From: Paenibacillus allorhizosphaerae | GTDB taxonomy: Bacteria > Bacillota > Bacilli > Paenibacillales > NBRC-103111 | DNA: 64,000 bases | Reading direction: 5' to 3' | NCBI RefSeq assembly: GCF_910594985.1 | Contig: NZ_CAJVCE010000004.1 | Coordinates: forward strand, 361,933 to 425,932 | In this document: positions 17,844 to 26,596 of the stretch, in pieces | How the letters are laid out: each line of letters opens with the position of its first letter | Position numbering within the stretch: the stretch's first letter is position 1 | The notes under the pieces: model-generated | The model's database searches: none | Told to the model about the DNA's origin: nothing | What the model saw: only the letters and a program-made list of their open reading frames with translations | Program-made: the position numbers and the translations under genes

Positions 17844-20800
17844 TTACGGGCTGATCAGATTGGATTGAATGAGCAGACGGTGCAGGATGACCGCCGTTTC
17901 CGCCCGAGTCATGTTGCTTTTTGGCAGGAGACCTTCCTGGCTTCCTTGCACTAGGCCGCTTTGCACGGCTTCCGCCGCTTCCCGAAGCGCCCATTCGTTA
18001 ATCTCGCCGCTATCGTTAAAGCCGGATAGGATGGACTGTGGATCAGCTGTCGTCAGTTCGACCGGCTTGCCTGCGAGCTTCATCGCTCTAGCGATCATGA
18101 CGAGCGCTTCTTCTCTGGTGATCGATTTGTCCGGCCGGAACGTTCCGTCCTCGTAACCGTCGATCAAACCGTAAGCTTTCGCTTGAGCTACCGCCCCTTC
18201 AAACCAGTCCGTCGGCAAAACATCCTTATAACGCGATTCCGTCTTGGCATATTCCGATAACCCTAGTGCACGGATGATCATGGCCGTAAATTGCGCCCGC
18301 GTAACCGGAGCATCGGGATCGAACCGCTTGTCGCTCAATCCGTTAACAATCATGCGGGATGCCATGTCGTTTACTTCGCGCTGTGCCCAATGTCCGGCTA
18401 GGTCTGCGAATGTCTTCATATTGGAAATCGCCGCATACGTGCTGTTCGTCAAGCTGTTGATGCGCAAGTACCCCATATCGTTGCGCGTAATGACGTTCGT
18501 GGGCACATGATGCACCGTTCCGTCCGCCATGGCCACAACAGCCGTTGTGATCCGGCTTGCATCCACCTCGGGCGGAATCGGAATTTCCCTGCTGACCATG
18601 CGCTGAAATTGATGAATTTCTATCGTTCTGCCATGATATACCGCTTCTACCGTAAAATCGATCGGCGGCATCACGACGGTATACTGTCCTTCACGCGCCC
18701 TGTTTTGTATTCGTTCCACCAGCTCCGCAGGCGCTTCGGCGATAACGATTCGTAGAACGATATCCGACAAGTTCGCCTGGCTGCCAAATTGCGCCACCAG
18801 CGTCTCCATTCGGATACCCGCCAGCGGTAAATAATAATTACCAAGGCCGGACTGCACCTGCAATACCGCTTGCCGATCCGCAAGCATATCCAGAATGCCG
18901 CCGTTCAGCACCGCTTCGATCCGATCCGCGCTGCCTTCCACACGTACCGTCACAACCGGAGGCTCCTCCGTCGATTGCTTTAGTTTTTCTTCGATTCGCT
19001 CCGTATCGAGCGTCACGGTAATGACCGTTTTCCCGTCTACCAGCTCGGTTACGACCGTTCCCAAATCATCCACCGACTTACCGGTCGAGCTGCCGCCTGC
19101 CGGCGGTGCGACCGGGGACGTCCCTCCGTCTGAAGCAGGCGGACTGGAGGAGTCGGAATCGGTCGGGCTTTCCGGCAGTAGTTCGCGATATATGGTCACT
19201 GTATACGCTTGAACCGTTTTACCGTCTGCCGCGGTCACAACAATAGCAATCGAATTTACTCCCGGCTGAAGCGTCAGAAGCGGGCTCGCGCTTCCGCTTG
19301 CCGCCTTCATCCCGTTGACTGTCAACACCGCACGCGAGTCGTATGCCACCGCCGTTACCGTAGTGGCATTCACCTCGTTAGGGACGGACACGTTATAGTT
19401 GTACACGCCCGAGTTAAAGGCAGGAATCAGCGAACCCGCCGATACGTAAAGCGATACGAGATCCGCCCGGTTTGAAGGTCCCGGTGTGCCCTTCGGTGCA
19501 ATCGTCACATGGACCTTTCCGTAAGCAACCGCCGACCGGTTGTCATACACGGCATAAGTGACCGTATCCGCCCCTACCGTACTTGGCAGCGGGGTATACT
19601 TAAATTGACCCGTTTGCTCATCCATGATATCCAATGTGCCACGCGTACCTTGCTCCTTGACCTTGAACGTGACTCTATCTCCTTCCGGATCAGATCCAGC
19701 GAGTATGCCGTAACCCACGGAATCAGCCTCGACGTATAATTGCACCTCGCCCGCAATCGGCGGCTGATTGCCTGTCCCTGAGCGGATGATCGTAGTTACC
19801 GTGATAGTACGAACGGCCGCAATACCCAGTGCGTCCTTAACATAGACGGTGTAAATGCCGTTTTCACTCACGGTGAACTCATGCACCCCCGCCGCCAGTT
19901 TGTTGCCCGCACTATCAAAATAACCGGCATCTCTTGTTCCCGGTGCCCATTTGATCAACGATACGGTATTGCCAATTCCGTATGTGGAGACGGTCACGGT
20001 GATCTTCGCCTGCTCGTTCGCCGGTCCAACCGGTACGGCTGCAAGTTCTATGGAAGGCGCCGTAGGATTAATATTGACAATGTTAATCGTCTGCACCGCT
20101 TCATTGCCTACCGCATCTTTCGCATATACCGTATATGCGCCATTGTTTGTGGCCGTAAACGAAGCGATCCCTCCGGTGCTGTTCAAGCCGATTCCGCTTC
20201 CTGCAAAATAACTTGTATCCCAGCTGCCTTCCGCCCATTTGAGATGTGTCAGTGCGTTGCCTTTATCGGCTCCATATACCGTGGCGGTAACGGATACCGT
20301 TACTGGTCCGTTGGTCGGGCCCGATGGCGAAGCCACTAGTTGAAGCTCGGGCAGATCGCGAATGATTTGCGATACGCTAATCTCTTGCAACGCTTCATTA
20401 CCTGCCGCATCTTTCGCATATACCGTATACGCGCCATTGTTCATGGCCGTAAACGAACCAATCCCCCCGGTACTGTTCAAGCCGATTCCGCTTCCCGCAA
20501 AATAAATTACATCCCGGCTGCCTTCCGCCCACTTAAGCTGCGTCAGCGCATTGCCTTTATCGGCTCCATATACCATCGCCGTAACGGATACCGTTACTGA
20601 ACCGTTGGTCGGGGCCGATGGCGAAGCCACTAGTTGAAGTGAAGGCAGATCGCGAATGATTTGCGATACGGCAACCTCTTGCACCGTTTCATTGCCTGCT
20701 GCGTCTTTCGCATATAACGAATACACGTCATTTTTCGTGACCGTAAATTGTTGGTTCCCGGCAGGCAACTCTATGCCCTCGCCGCCGTCGAAATATTCGG

Positions 20801-23800
20801 CCGATTGTGTTCCCTGTGCATAACGTAAGACCGGAACCGTATTGCCGACGTCCTTGCCATAGGCGGATGCGGTAACCGTAACGGTCACATCTGCTTTGGT
20901 TACTCTGCTCGGCAACTGAGTGGCGACAATCGCCGGTGCCGTACGGCTTATGTTCACGGTTACTTGCTTCAGCGTCTTTTTGCCCGCTTGATTCATGGTT
21001 TCAAACTGAATCACATTTTGACCTTCTTCAGCTATAACGATGGGTGCCGTGTAATCATCCCAAGAGCGTCCGCCATCAAGCGAATACTTCGTAGAACGAA
21101 CGCTTACGCCGGCGGAATCTGTTGTCGCTTCAACTTTAACGTTTTTCGTCGTCCAAGTTCCGCTCACGTATGGCACTCCGTCCGCAGTCATCGCGACGGT
21201 CAAATCCGGTTGAGTCTGATCAATATTAATCCATACATTCCGTTCGGTCACATTTCCCGCAATGTCAACCGCCCTGCCGGATACATGATACACCCCGTCC
21301 GTTACGGTAACAGGAGACATATAATCCGTCCATGTGGTTCCGCCGTTGAGCGAATACTGTTTCACCGTTAAGCCGCTTCCGCCAATATCCGCAGCTTCAA
21401 GCTTAAAGGCAACAGGCTCGCTTGCCCAAGTATTATCGATGTAGGGTGTTCCGTCCTCCATCTTCATCTCGATAGAGAGACTTGGACCAATGGTGTCCAC
21501 CATGATGGACCAGCCGTCAGCGACGCTGTTTCCGGCATGATCGCTCGTTCGCGCGCGAACCGCGTATACCCCGTCGGTGACAGTCACCGGAACCGTATAA
21601 TCCGTCCACGTCGCTTCGTTATCGAGCGAGTACTGCGTAACAGCTAGCTGGCTGTCTCCCGAATCGCTCGGATTCAGCGTAAGCGTCACATATTCCGTTG
21701 ACCAGGTCCCACCCGGGTAATTCGCTCCACTCGCCGTTTCTACCGTTGCGCCGAGTAACGGTGCGGAGGAATCGACTTTAATCGTGAAGAGATGTGCATC
21801 TTCGAAACCTACGTTGTCTACACCTTTTAACCAAACTTCGTGTATGCCGTCATCCGCGAAGTTCAACGGGGCGGAGAAATTCAACCACGTCGTTCCTCCG
21901 TTCAACGAATATAGCTTCTGATTCAGGCCACTGCCATCGCTATCCTCGAACGACGCATCGAGTGTAACGGCTTTATTGCTCCACTCGCTGCTACTGTAAC
22001 TCGAACCGTCCTCCTTTTTCAGAACAGCTGCAACTTTTGGGGCGGTTTGGTCGATTTTGACCGCTCCGTTCCTGGAAACCGTATTCCCCGCCTGATCGGA
22101 CGCTTTGACTCGAACGTCGTACACTCCTTCAGTAACGGTCACCGGCACCGTATAATCCGTCCATGCCGTCCCGCCATCCAGGGAGTATTGCGTAAGAGCC
22201 AACCCGCTGCCACCGTCGGAAGAAGTTACCGTTAACGTTACCGGTTGTTTCGTCCAAGTACCTGGCGTGTAAGTCTGGTTGTCCTCGGTCTTCCAATCGG
22301 CCGTCAAGGTGGGGGCGGTTTTATCCAGCTTTACCGTGTATGACTTCTCCTCGATGTTTCCCGCTTGGTCGACAACCTGAACTTGCATGGTATATGTACC
22401 GTCGGCGGCAAGAGTAACGGGAACCGAATAATCATTCCATGTGGTCCCGCCGTTTAACGAATATTTCGTCGACTTCACACCGCTGAGATTATCCGTTGCC
22501 GAGATTGTTATTTTAACGTCTTTCGTCGCCCATGTTCCTTCCACGTAGCTTGCATTGTCCGAAGTGATGTCCGCACTTAGCGTCGGTTTCGTTTTATCCA
22601 GCTGTACGTTTTTCGTTTGCAGCACCGCATTGCCAGCATTGTCCGCCTGTTTGAACATGATCTTGTGTGTTCCCTCAGCCGTATAACTGACCGGTCCCGG
22701 ATTCCAGGTTGCCCCGTCGTCCGTGGAAACGTCTACGCCTGCAACGGTAACGTCCTTTGCCGTCCACACGCCGCCCTTGTATTCCACGTTATCCGAAGTC
22801 TTCATCGGAGCAACCGGACTAAAGGGTTCAACCGGAAAAGCTACGGTTCCAAACTCAGGAGACGATGCGCCCCTATTACCGGAAAACGTCGTGTTGGTCA
22901 ATGCCGGATTGCCATTCTGTATGAATAATCCGCCGCCCGCTCCGTTTTGCGATGTATTGGTCTGGAACGTAACATTCGTTAATTCCGTCGTTTTTTGAAA
23001 AAAACTGAGAAATAAGCCTCCGCCATCGCTGTTTGCGGTATTGCCCTTGAATGTCGTTCCCAAAATGTTAGCCGGGGCGTTCAAGTACAAGCCGCCTCCA
23101 ATGCCGTCGTCGGACACGCCTTGAGCCGCGTTGGAGTCGAACAGGCTGTCCCGGATCATTATCGTACCTGCTGAGGGCGTTGCAGACAATATCGCCATCC
23201 CGCCTCCCAACTGCTTGGAAGCCGTATTGGAAATAAACTTCGCTTGATCGGCCTGAATATCCAAATCGCCTTCCGCATATACGCCGCCACCACGTTCCAC
23301 GGCGGTGTTTGCATTAAAAGTCGCATTGGCCAATACCAGCTTCGACGTCGCTGGCCCGGATACGAATAATCCCCCGCCATATCCCGGATTCGCGGAAGTC
23401 GTCGTGATGTTGTTCCGAATCACGGCATTGGTGAATGCCAGCGTATTGCCCACTCCCAGCTTCGCGGCTACTCCTCCGCCCCCGTAACCGGAAGAATCAG
23501 GCGCAGCCTTGCCGCCTTGCAGCGTCAGCGCCTCGAACGCAACGTTCACGCCCGGCTGTATTTCAAACAGCCTGTGACTGCCATCCCCTTCGACGATCGT
23601 TGTCGAAGCGTCCCCCGAGGCGACTCCATCTGCGCCGGTTAGCGTAACATGGCTTGAAATGAGAAGTTGCCCCGATGTCAGCTTATACGTCCCCGGCTTG
23701 ATTCGAACCGTATTCGTGCCTCCGGCGGCGTTGCTTAGCTGTATTGCGGTTCGCAGCGTGCACTGTCCTTGCTGGGAGCAGTTCCCTGCGGCATCTCCCG

Positions 23801-23957
23801 TGTTATCTACCGTATAAGAAGCAGCCGAGGCTTCGCCTCCGATCCAGATCGCTGCAAACAGCAGCGCCGTCAGCAATCCTCCGGCCTTTCCGTACATTCG
23901 CAACGGCGGGTATCTGTTTTTCGGCAGCCTTCCCTCATCACGCTTAGCTTCTACCAA
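17844..23957 (-). CDS. Giant cell-surface protein: beta-helix, Ig-like repeats, three SLH domains
   Basis: A 2037-residue secreted protein held on the cell wall by C-terminal SLH domains. A signal peptide precedes AAS near residue 45. Residues about 50-370 look like a right-handed beta-helix, with many GGG-loops (GYGGGGVAAKL, RGGGVYAEGD, GGGLFIQNG). About 387-1003 hold seven OmpL47-type Ig-like repeats (KYSLNGGTTW, VQVVDQAGN phrases). About 1010-1390 hold four repeats of a second type, two of them nearly identical in DNA. Next are a cadherin-like domain (about 1397-1490), a cadherin-like beta-sandwich (about 1493-1590), a Ser/Pro linker, a non-repeated domain, and SLH domains at about 1850, 1910 and 1978. 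The TTG at 23957 follows AGAAAGGTGGGATTGGA. It ends the operon of three tail-collar genes. Confidence 0.9.
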   Translation of the reverse strand: MVEAKRDEGRLPKNRYPPLRMYGKAGGLLTALLFAAIWIGGEASAASYTVDNTGDAAGNCSQQGQCTLRTAIQLSNAAGGTNTVRIKPGTYKLTSGQLLISSHVTLTGADGVASGDASTTIVEGDGSHRLFEIQPGVNVAFEALTLQGGKAAPDSSGYGGGGVAAKLGVGNTLAFTNAVIRNNITTTSANPGYGGGLFVSGPATSKLVLANATFNANTAVERGGGVYAEGDLDIQADQAKFISNTASKQLGGGMAILSATPSAGTIMIRDSLFDSNAAQGVSDDGIGGGLYLNAPANILGTTFKGNTANSDGGGLFLSFFQKTTELTNVTFQTNTSQNGAGGGLFIQNGNPALTNTTFSGNRGASSPEFGTVAFPVEPFSPVAPMKTSDNVEYKGGVWTAKDVTVAGVDVSTDDGATWNPGPVSYTAEGTHKIMFKQADNAGNAVLQTKNVQLDKTKPTLSADITSDNASYVEGTWATKDVKITISATDNLSGVKSTKYSLNGGTTWNDYSVPVTLAADGTYTMQVQVVDQAGNIEEKSYTVKLDKTAPTLTADWKTEDNQTYTPGTWTKQPVTLTVTSSDGGSGLALTQYSLDGGTAWTDYTVPVTVTEGVYDVRVKASDQAGNTVSRNGAVKIDQTAPKVAAVLKKEDGSSYSSSEWSNKAVTLDASFEDSDGSGLNQKLYSLNGGTTWLNFSAPLNFADDGIHEVWLKGVDNVGFEDAHLFTIKVDSSAPLLGATVETASGANYPGGTWSTEYVTLTLNPSDSGDSQLAVTQYSLDNEATWTDYTVPVTVTDGVYAVRARTSDHAGNSVADGWSIMVDTIGPSLSIEMKMEDGTPYIDNTWASEPVAFKLEAADIGGSGLTVKQYSLNGGTTWTDYMSPVTVTDGVYHVSGRAVDIAGNVTERNVWINIDQTQPDLTVAMTADGVPYVSGTWTTKNVKVEATTDSAGVSVRSTKYSLDGGRSWDDYTAPIVIAEEGQNVIQFETMNQAGKKTLKQVTVNISRTAPAIVATQLPSRVTKADVTVTVTASAYGKDVGNTVPVLRYAQGTQSAEYFDGGEGIELPAGNQQFTVTKNDVYSLYAKDAAGNETVQEVAVSQIIRDLPSLQLVASPSAPTNGSVTVSVTAMVYGADKGNALTQLKWAEGSRDVIYFAGSGIGLNSTGGIGSFTAMNNGAYTVYAKDAAGNEALQEISVSQIIRDLPELQLVASPSGPTNGPVTVSVTATVYGADKGNALTHLKWAEGSWDTSYFAGSGIGLNSTGGIASFTATNNGAYTVYAKDAVGNEAVQTINIVNINPTAPSIELAAVPVGPANEQAKITVTVSTYGIGNTVSLIKWAPGTRDAGYFDSAGNKLAAGVHEFTVSENGIYTVYVKDALGIAAVRTITVTTIIRSGTGNQPPIAGEVQLYVEADSVGYGILAGSDPEGDRVTFKVKEQGTRGTLDIMDEQTGQFKYTPLPSTVGADTVTYAVYDNRSAVAYGKVHVTIAPKGTPGPSNRADLVSLYVSAGSLIPAFNSGVYNYNVSVPNEVNATTVTAVAYDSRAVLTVNGMKAASGSASPLLTLQPGVNSIAIVVTAADGKTVQAYTVTIYRELLPESPTDSDSSSPPASDGGTSPVAPPAGGSSTGKSVDDLGTVVTELVDGKTVITVTLDTERIEEKLKQSTEEPPVVTVRVEGSADRIEAVLNGGILDMLADRQAVLQVQSGLGNYYLPLAGIRMETLVAQFGSQANLSDIVLRIVIAEAPAELVERIQNRAREGQYTVVMPPIDFTVEAVYHGRTIEIHQFQRMVSREIPIPPEVDASRITTAVVAMADGTVHHVPTNVITRNDMGYLRINSLTNSTYAAISNMKTFADLAGHWAQREVNDMASRMIVNGLSDKRFDPDAPVTRAQFTAMIIRALGLSEYAKTESRYKDVLPTDWFEGAVAQAKAYGLIDGYEDGTFRPDKSITREEALVMIARAMKLAGKPVELTTADPQSILSGFNDSGEINEWALREAAEAVQSGLVQGSQEGLLPKSNMTRAETAVILHRLLIQSNLISP
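20100..20674 (-). repeat. Tandem 294-bp direct repeat inside the giant SLH gene
   Basis: Two adjacent units with a period of exactly 294 bases (98 codons) share most of their bases, for instance the TTTATCGGCTCCATATACC and AAGCCGATTCCGCTTCC blocks. They encode the VYGADKGNALT...YTVYAKDA repeats. High DNA identity implies recent duplication or ongoing exchange. Confidence 0.85.
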
Positions 23958-23987
23958 TCCAATCCCACCTTTCTCCCCGTACCTTAT

Positions 23988-24530
23988 TCACGACCTGGGA
24001 GGGAATACCCCTTGCAGGGCGATGATGAAGTTAAGCCCGAGATACGGCTGCATGTTATTGTGCGGCTGACTGCCCCCGGCGGGAATCATCGCGTTCGGAT
24101 GCATCGATACCCAATCCGACGGGCCCGGAGTATCGTAAGCATTCCCTGTTCCCATCCCCGGTGTATCCGCCCATAACGTATTCCCTGCGTTCCCGGGCGA
24201 TTCCTGATTGCCGACCGCAATTGCACCGTTTACCTGATGGGTATGCCCGGGAATCTCGCTTTGCAGCAAAGTGACCGTGGGGGTCCCTGACGATTGTCCA
24301 AGTACATATTGAGATAACCCCGGCCCCTGCCCTTGGCCTAGAGGGACACTGCCTTGTAAATCGGGCAGAGCGAAGTTTGATACCCCGTTGCCTCCATAGT
24401 TCGTTCCCAAAAGGGAAAATAGCGCCGTATTTTGTGACAGAGGAAGGAGCTGCCCGTTGCAAAAAGCCCATCCCTTTGGCGCAAAGTTCCCCGCAAAGAT
24501 TCGTATTTCCCCTACAAAAGGATCTGCCAT
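23988..24530 (-). CDS. Phage-tail-collar-domain protein 1 (microcystin-dependent-protein-like)
   Basis: A 180-residue protein of the tail-collar family, named for phage short-tail-fibre collars but common on bacterial chromosomes away from phages. The N-terminal block FVGEIRIFAGNFAPKGW, AFCNGQLLPLSQNTALFSLL, the central NFALPDLQGSVPLG and the C-terminal SQPHNNMQPYLGLNFIIALQ are all intact. Length is normal. The ATG at 24530 follows GGGAGGTATGAA. It is the nearest of three collar genes to the giant SLH gene, 30 bases upstream of it. No tail, capsid, holin or integrase genes are near, so this is not a prophage module. Confidence 0.92.
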   Translation of the reverse strand: MADPFVGEIRIFAGNFAPKGWAFCNGQLLPLSQNTALFSLLGTNYGGNGVSNFALPDLQGSVPLGQGQGPGLSQYVLGQSSGTPTVTLLQSEIPGHTHQVNGAIAVGNQESPGNAGNTLWADTPGMGTGNAYDTPGPSDWVSMHPNAMIPAGGSQPHNNMQPYLGLNFIIALQGVFPPRS

Positions 24531-24545
24531 TTCATACCTCCCGGG

Positions 24546-25058
24546 CTAATTTTGAGATGGGAAAATTCCAATAAGAGCAATGCAAAAATTGATCGTTAAA
24601 TATGGCTGCCGATTCTCATGGGGCTGGCTGGCTCCCGTATTGGTAACGGCATTCACTTGCAGCGCGCCGTCCCCCGGCGACAGCGCACTTTGGGTATTGT
24701 AAGAACTGGCAGCGGTCGTCGCCCAAGTTTGGCCCGACACCGACTTGGAAGACGCAATCCCTCTACTGGCCTTCACCGCGTGCGTATGAGCAGGCATCTC
24801 ACTATGAATCAGAGTATGCGCTTCCTCGCCTGCCCTCTGTCCCAATACGATGCCCTGTCCAAAATGGACGGGCACCCTTCCGCGCAAATCGGGGAGGGCG
24901 AAGTTCACCTGCCCATCGCCGCCGTAAGTCGTGCCCAGCAAGGAAAAAAGCGCCTGATTTTGATTGATCGGCATCAGCTGGCCGTTACAATGCGCCCAGC
25001 CTTTCGGGGGGAAAGAAAAAGAAAACATCCGTATTTCAGCCAAAAAAGGTTCGGCCAT
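24546..25058 (-). CDS. Phage-tail-collar-domain protein 2
   Basis: A 170-residue collar-domain protein, middle of three paralogues. It keeps the N-terminal EIRMFSFSFPPKGWAHCNGQ, the NFALPDLRGRVPVHFGQG loop and the C-terminal SQPHENRQPYLTINFCIALI. It differs from the other two in the first block, where SFPPKGWAHC replaces NFAPxGWAFC, and in a distinct variable region near residues 95-140. The ATG at 25058 follows ATAGGAGGTACATAGGCG and the next gene starts 15 bases after its stop. The three copies together suggest a multi-subunit or layered surface structure rather than redundancy. Confidence 0.92.
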   Translation of the reverse strand: MAEPFLAEIRMFSFSFPPKGWAHCNGQLMPINQNQALFSLLGTTYGGDGQVNFALPDLRGRVPVHFGQGIVLGQRAGEEAHTLIHSEMPAHTHAVKASRGIASSKSVSGQTWATTAASSYNTQSALSPGDGALQVNAVTNTGASQPHENRQPYLTINFCIALIGIFPSQN

Positions 25059-25103
25059 CGCCTATGTACCTCCTATTCCGATGCGACTCGTTGTAAGGCA
25101 ACC

Positions 25104-25622
25104 TTACGTTTGGGAAGGGTATATTCCGAAGAGACTTATGATGAAATTAATCGTCAGGTAGGGCATCATGTTATCGTGCGGTTGACTTCCTCCGCTAGGG
25201 GAGACAATGTTCGGGTGCATGGATTGCGTCTGCCCGGAGGAATCGTTGAACTGGCGAAGCGTCGATTTGGCCCAAACCGCGTTCTGCGGGCTATTCGTGT
25301 TGCCGCGTTTTGTTTGTCCAAGCATCTGATGATTGTGAGCGGGGATTTGATTCGTCGTCAACGTTACCGCCTCGCTCCCTCCGGTTTGACCCAGGGCATA
25401 CGGGCTTAACCCAGGACCTTGTCCCATGTGAATCGGGATGCGGCCGCGCAAATCCGGCAGCGCGAACGTTTGCTGGCCGTCGCCGCCGTACGTGATGCCG
25501 ATCAAATTAAACAATGTATCGTTTTGTGAGATGCTTAGCATGCTGCCGTCGCAAAACGCCCAGCCGGCCGGGGCAAAGTTCCCGGCGAAGATACGGATTT
25601 CACCAATATAAGGCTGCGCCAT
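25104..25622 (-). CDS. Phage-tail-collar-domain protein 3
   Basis: A 172-residue collar-domain protein, first of the three paralogues in transcription order. Conserved blocks are IGEIRIFAGNFAPAGWAFC, DTLFNLIGITYGGDGQQTFA, LPDLRGRIPIHMGQGPG and SQPHDNMMPYLTINFIISLF. Its divergent segment (about residues 100-140) should be the exposed, specificity-giving part if it works as fibres do. The ATG at 25622 follows GGGGAGGGACCGGA. It sits 21 bases after the small DUF6916-like gene, in one minus-strand operon running from 26438 to 17844. Confidence 0.92.
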   Translation of the reverse strand: MAQPYIGEIRIFAGNFAPAGWAFCDGSMLSISQNDTLFNLIGITYGGDGQQTFALPDLRGRIPIHMGQGPGLSPYALGQTGGSEAVTLTTNQIPAHNHQMLGQTKRGNTNSPQNAVWAKSTLRQFNDSSGQTQSMHPNIVSPSGGSQPHDNMMPYLTINFIISLFGIYPSQT

Positions 25623-25643
25623 TCCGGTCCCTCCCCTCGTCGT

Positions 25644-25943
25644 TTATCGATTGGCTGTGAAAAGATTGAATACGATCTCGTACCGAAAGCCGTCCGCCTC
25701 CCGGCCGACCGGCACCATGAACAATTCAAGCTCCCCGAGCTGCTCATGCACCATCCGATACGTCTGCTGCGGAAGGAAAAATTCAAGCGGCCCTCGAAGC
25801 AGCAGTGAAAATTGCACCATATTCGGCGAGGACGCTTGTTCCGATACGTCGACCAGTTGCAGCATAACTTCCTGCTGGCTAAGCGGGATTCGAAACGGCG
25901 TGCCCACCGCCTCGCGAAATGCGGAAAAAGAATAAGAACTCAT
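25644..25943 (-). CDS. Small DUF6916-like protein of the collar operon
   Basis: A 99-residue soluble protein with a strand-rich pattern (VQFSLLLRGPLEFFLPQQTY, LELFMVPVGREADGFRYEIVF). It resembles the DUF6916-type proteins I recall beside tail-collar genes in Firmicutes; the family name is from memory and only moderately sure. No signal peptide or catalytic motif is seen. It could be a chaperone or assembly factor for the collar proteins, which is inference from position only. The ATG at 25943 has GGGGAGG rather far upstream, about 13 bases away, so translation may be modest. Confidence 0.6.
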   Translation of the reverse strand: MSSYSFSAFREAVGTPFRIPLSQQEVMLQLVDVSEQASSPNMVQFSLLLRGPLEFFLPQQTYRMVHEQLGELELFMVPVGREADGFRYEIVFNLFTANR

Positions 25944-25967
25944 TAAAGGTTTGTGCCTCCCCGAAGA

Positions 25968-26438
25968 TTAATGTATGGTGGGATGCCACTGCATAGCATC
26001 GTACATATCGGTGGATTGCGTAGTTCGGAACCCCAGCCGTTCATATAAATGTTTGGCCGGATTCCTATGTACCACCTTCAGTTGAATCGGCTTTCCGCAA
26101 TCCGACGCTGCTTGCTGCAGCGACCTTAGCAGTTCCGTACCGATCCCGCGGTTCCGAAATGCGGAGAGAAGCGAAATATCGACCAGCGCGATTGCTTGCG
26201 GCAGCTGTGCGGTGACCATCCTGCCGATTCGCTGGCCCGCACTCCAGATCGTCCGGTGTTCGGCTCCCGGATACTGCATCCGGTAGGAACGGTTTTGCAT
26301 CTCAAACTGCATGACAAGAAAAGCCCGGACCTGCTCTTCATCCCAGCCGAAGCTTTGAACTTCTATCTTGCGGACATCGGCGTACAATTCGTACAAAAAC
26401 GATTCGTCGGCAGGAACTTCGGCCGTCCAATCCAGCAC
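25968..26438 (-). CDS. GNAT N-acetyltransferase of the collar operon
   Basis: A 156-residue stand-alone GNAT enzyme. The acetyl-CoA loop is seen as LSAFRNRGIGTELLRSLQQ (R-x-R-G-I-G), and the C-terminal NPAKHLYERLGFRTTQST motif is typical. Start is the GTG at 26438 with GGGGTGGGG a few bases upstream. It heads the minus-strand operon with the DUF6916-like and collar genes, a linkage that suggests it acetylates a component of that system or its sugars; the substrate is unknown. Length is normal for the family. Confidence 0.88.
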   Translation of the reverse strand: MLDWTAEVPADESFLYELYADVRKIEVQSFGWDEEQVRAFLVMQFEMQNRSYRMQYPGAEHRTIWSAGQRIGRMVTAQLPQAIALVDISLLSAFRNRGIGTELLRSLQQAASDCGKPIQLKVVHRNPAKHLYERLGFRTTQSTDMYDAMQWHPTIH

Positions 26439-26596
26439 TTACCCCACCCCAAGACCCAGATTGATTGTAACTATATGCACATATACTTTTCTATTATATT
26501 CCTGTACAGTAAATACATCATAGTGAATAAACTACTAGTTGCGATAATATATTTCGGAAATACATAGGACTTTAATCCCGTTTCAGGAGGCATACG

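Noticed and set aside
23988..25622. Collar genes as part of a prophage
   Set aside because: No capsid, portal, tail tube, lysis or integrase genes are near, and the operon continues into an SLH surface protein.
26460..26596. A possible Pho-regulon operator before the PhoX-like gene
   Set aside because: The region is A/T-rich, but I found no convincing spaced TTAACA-type repeats, so I do not call one.
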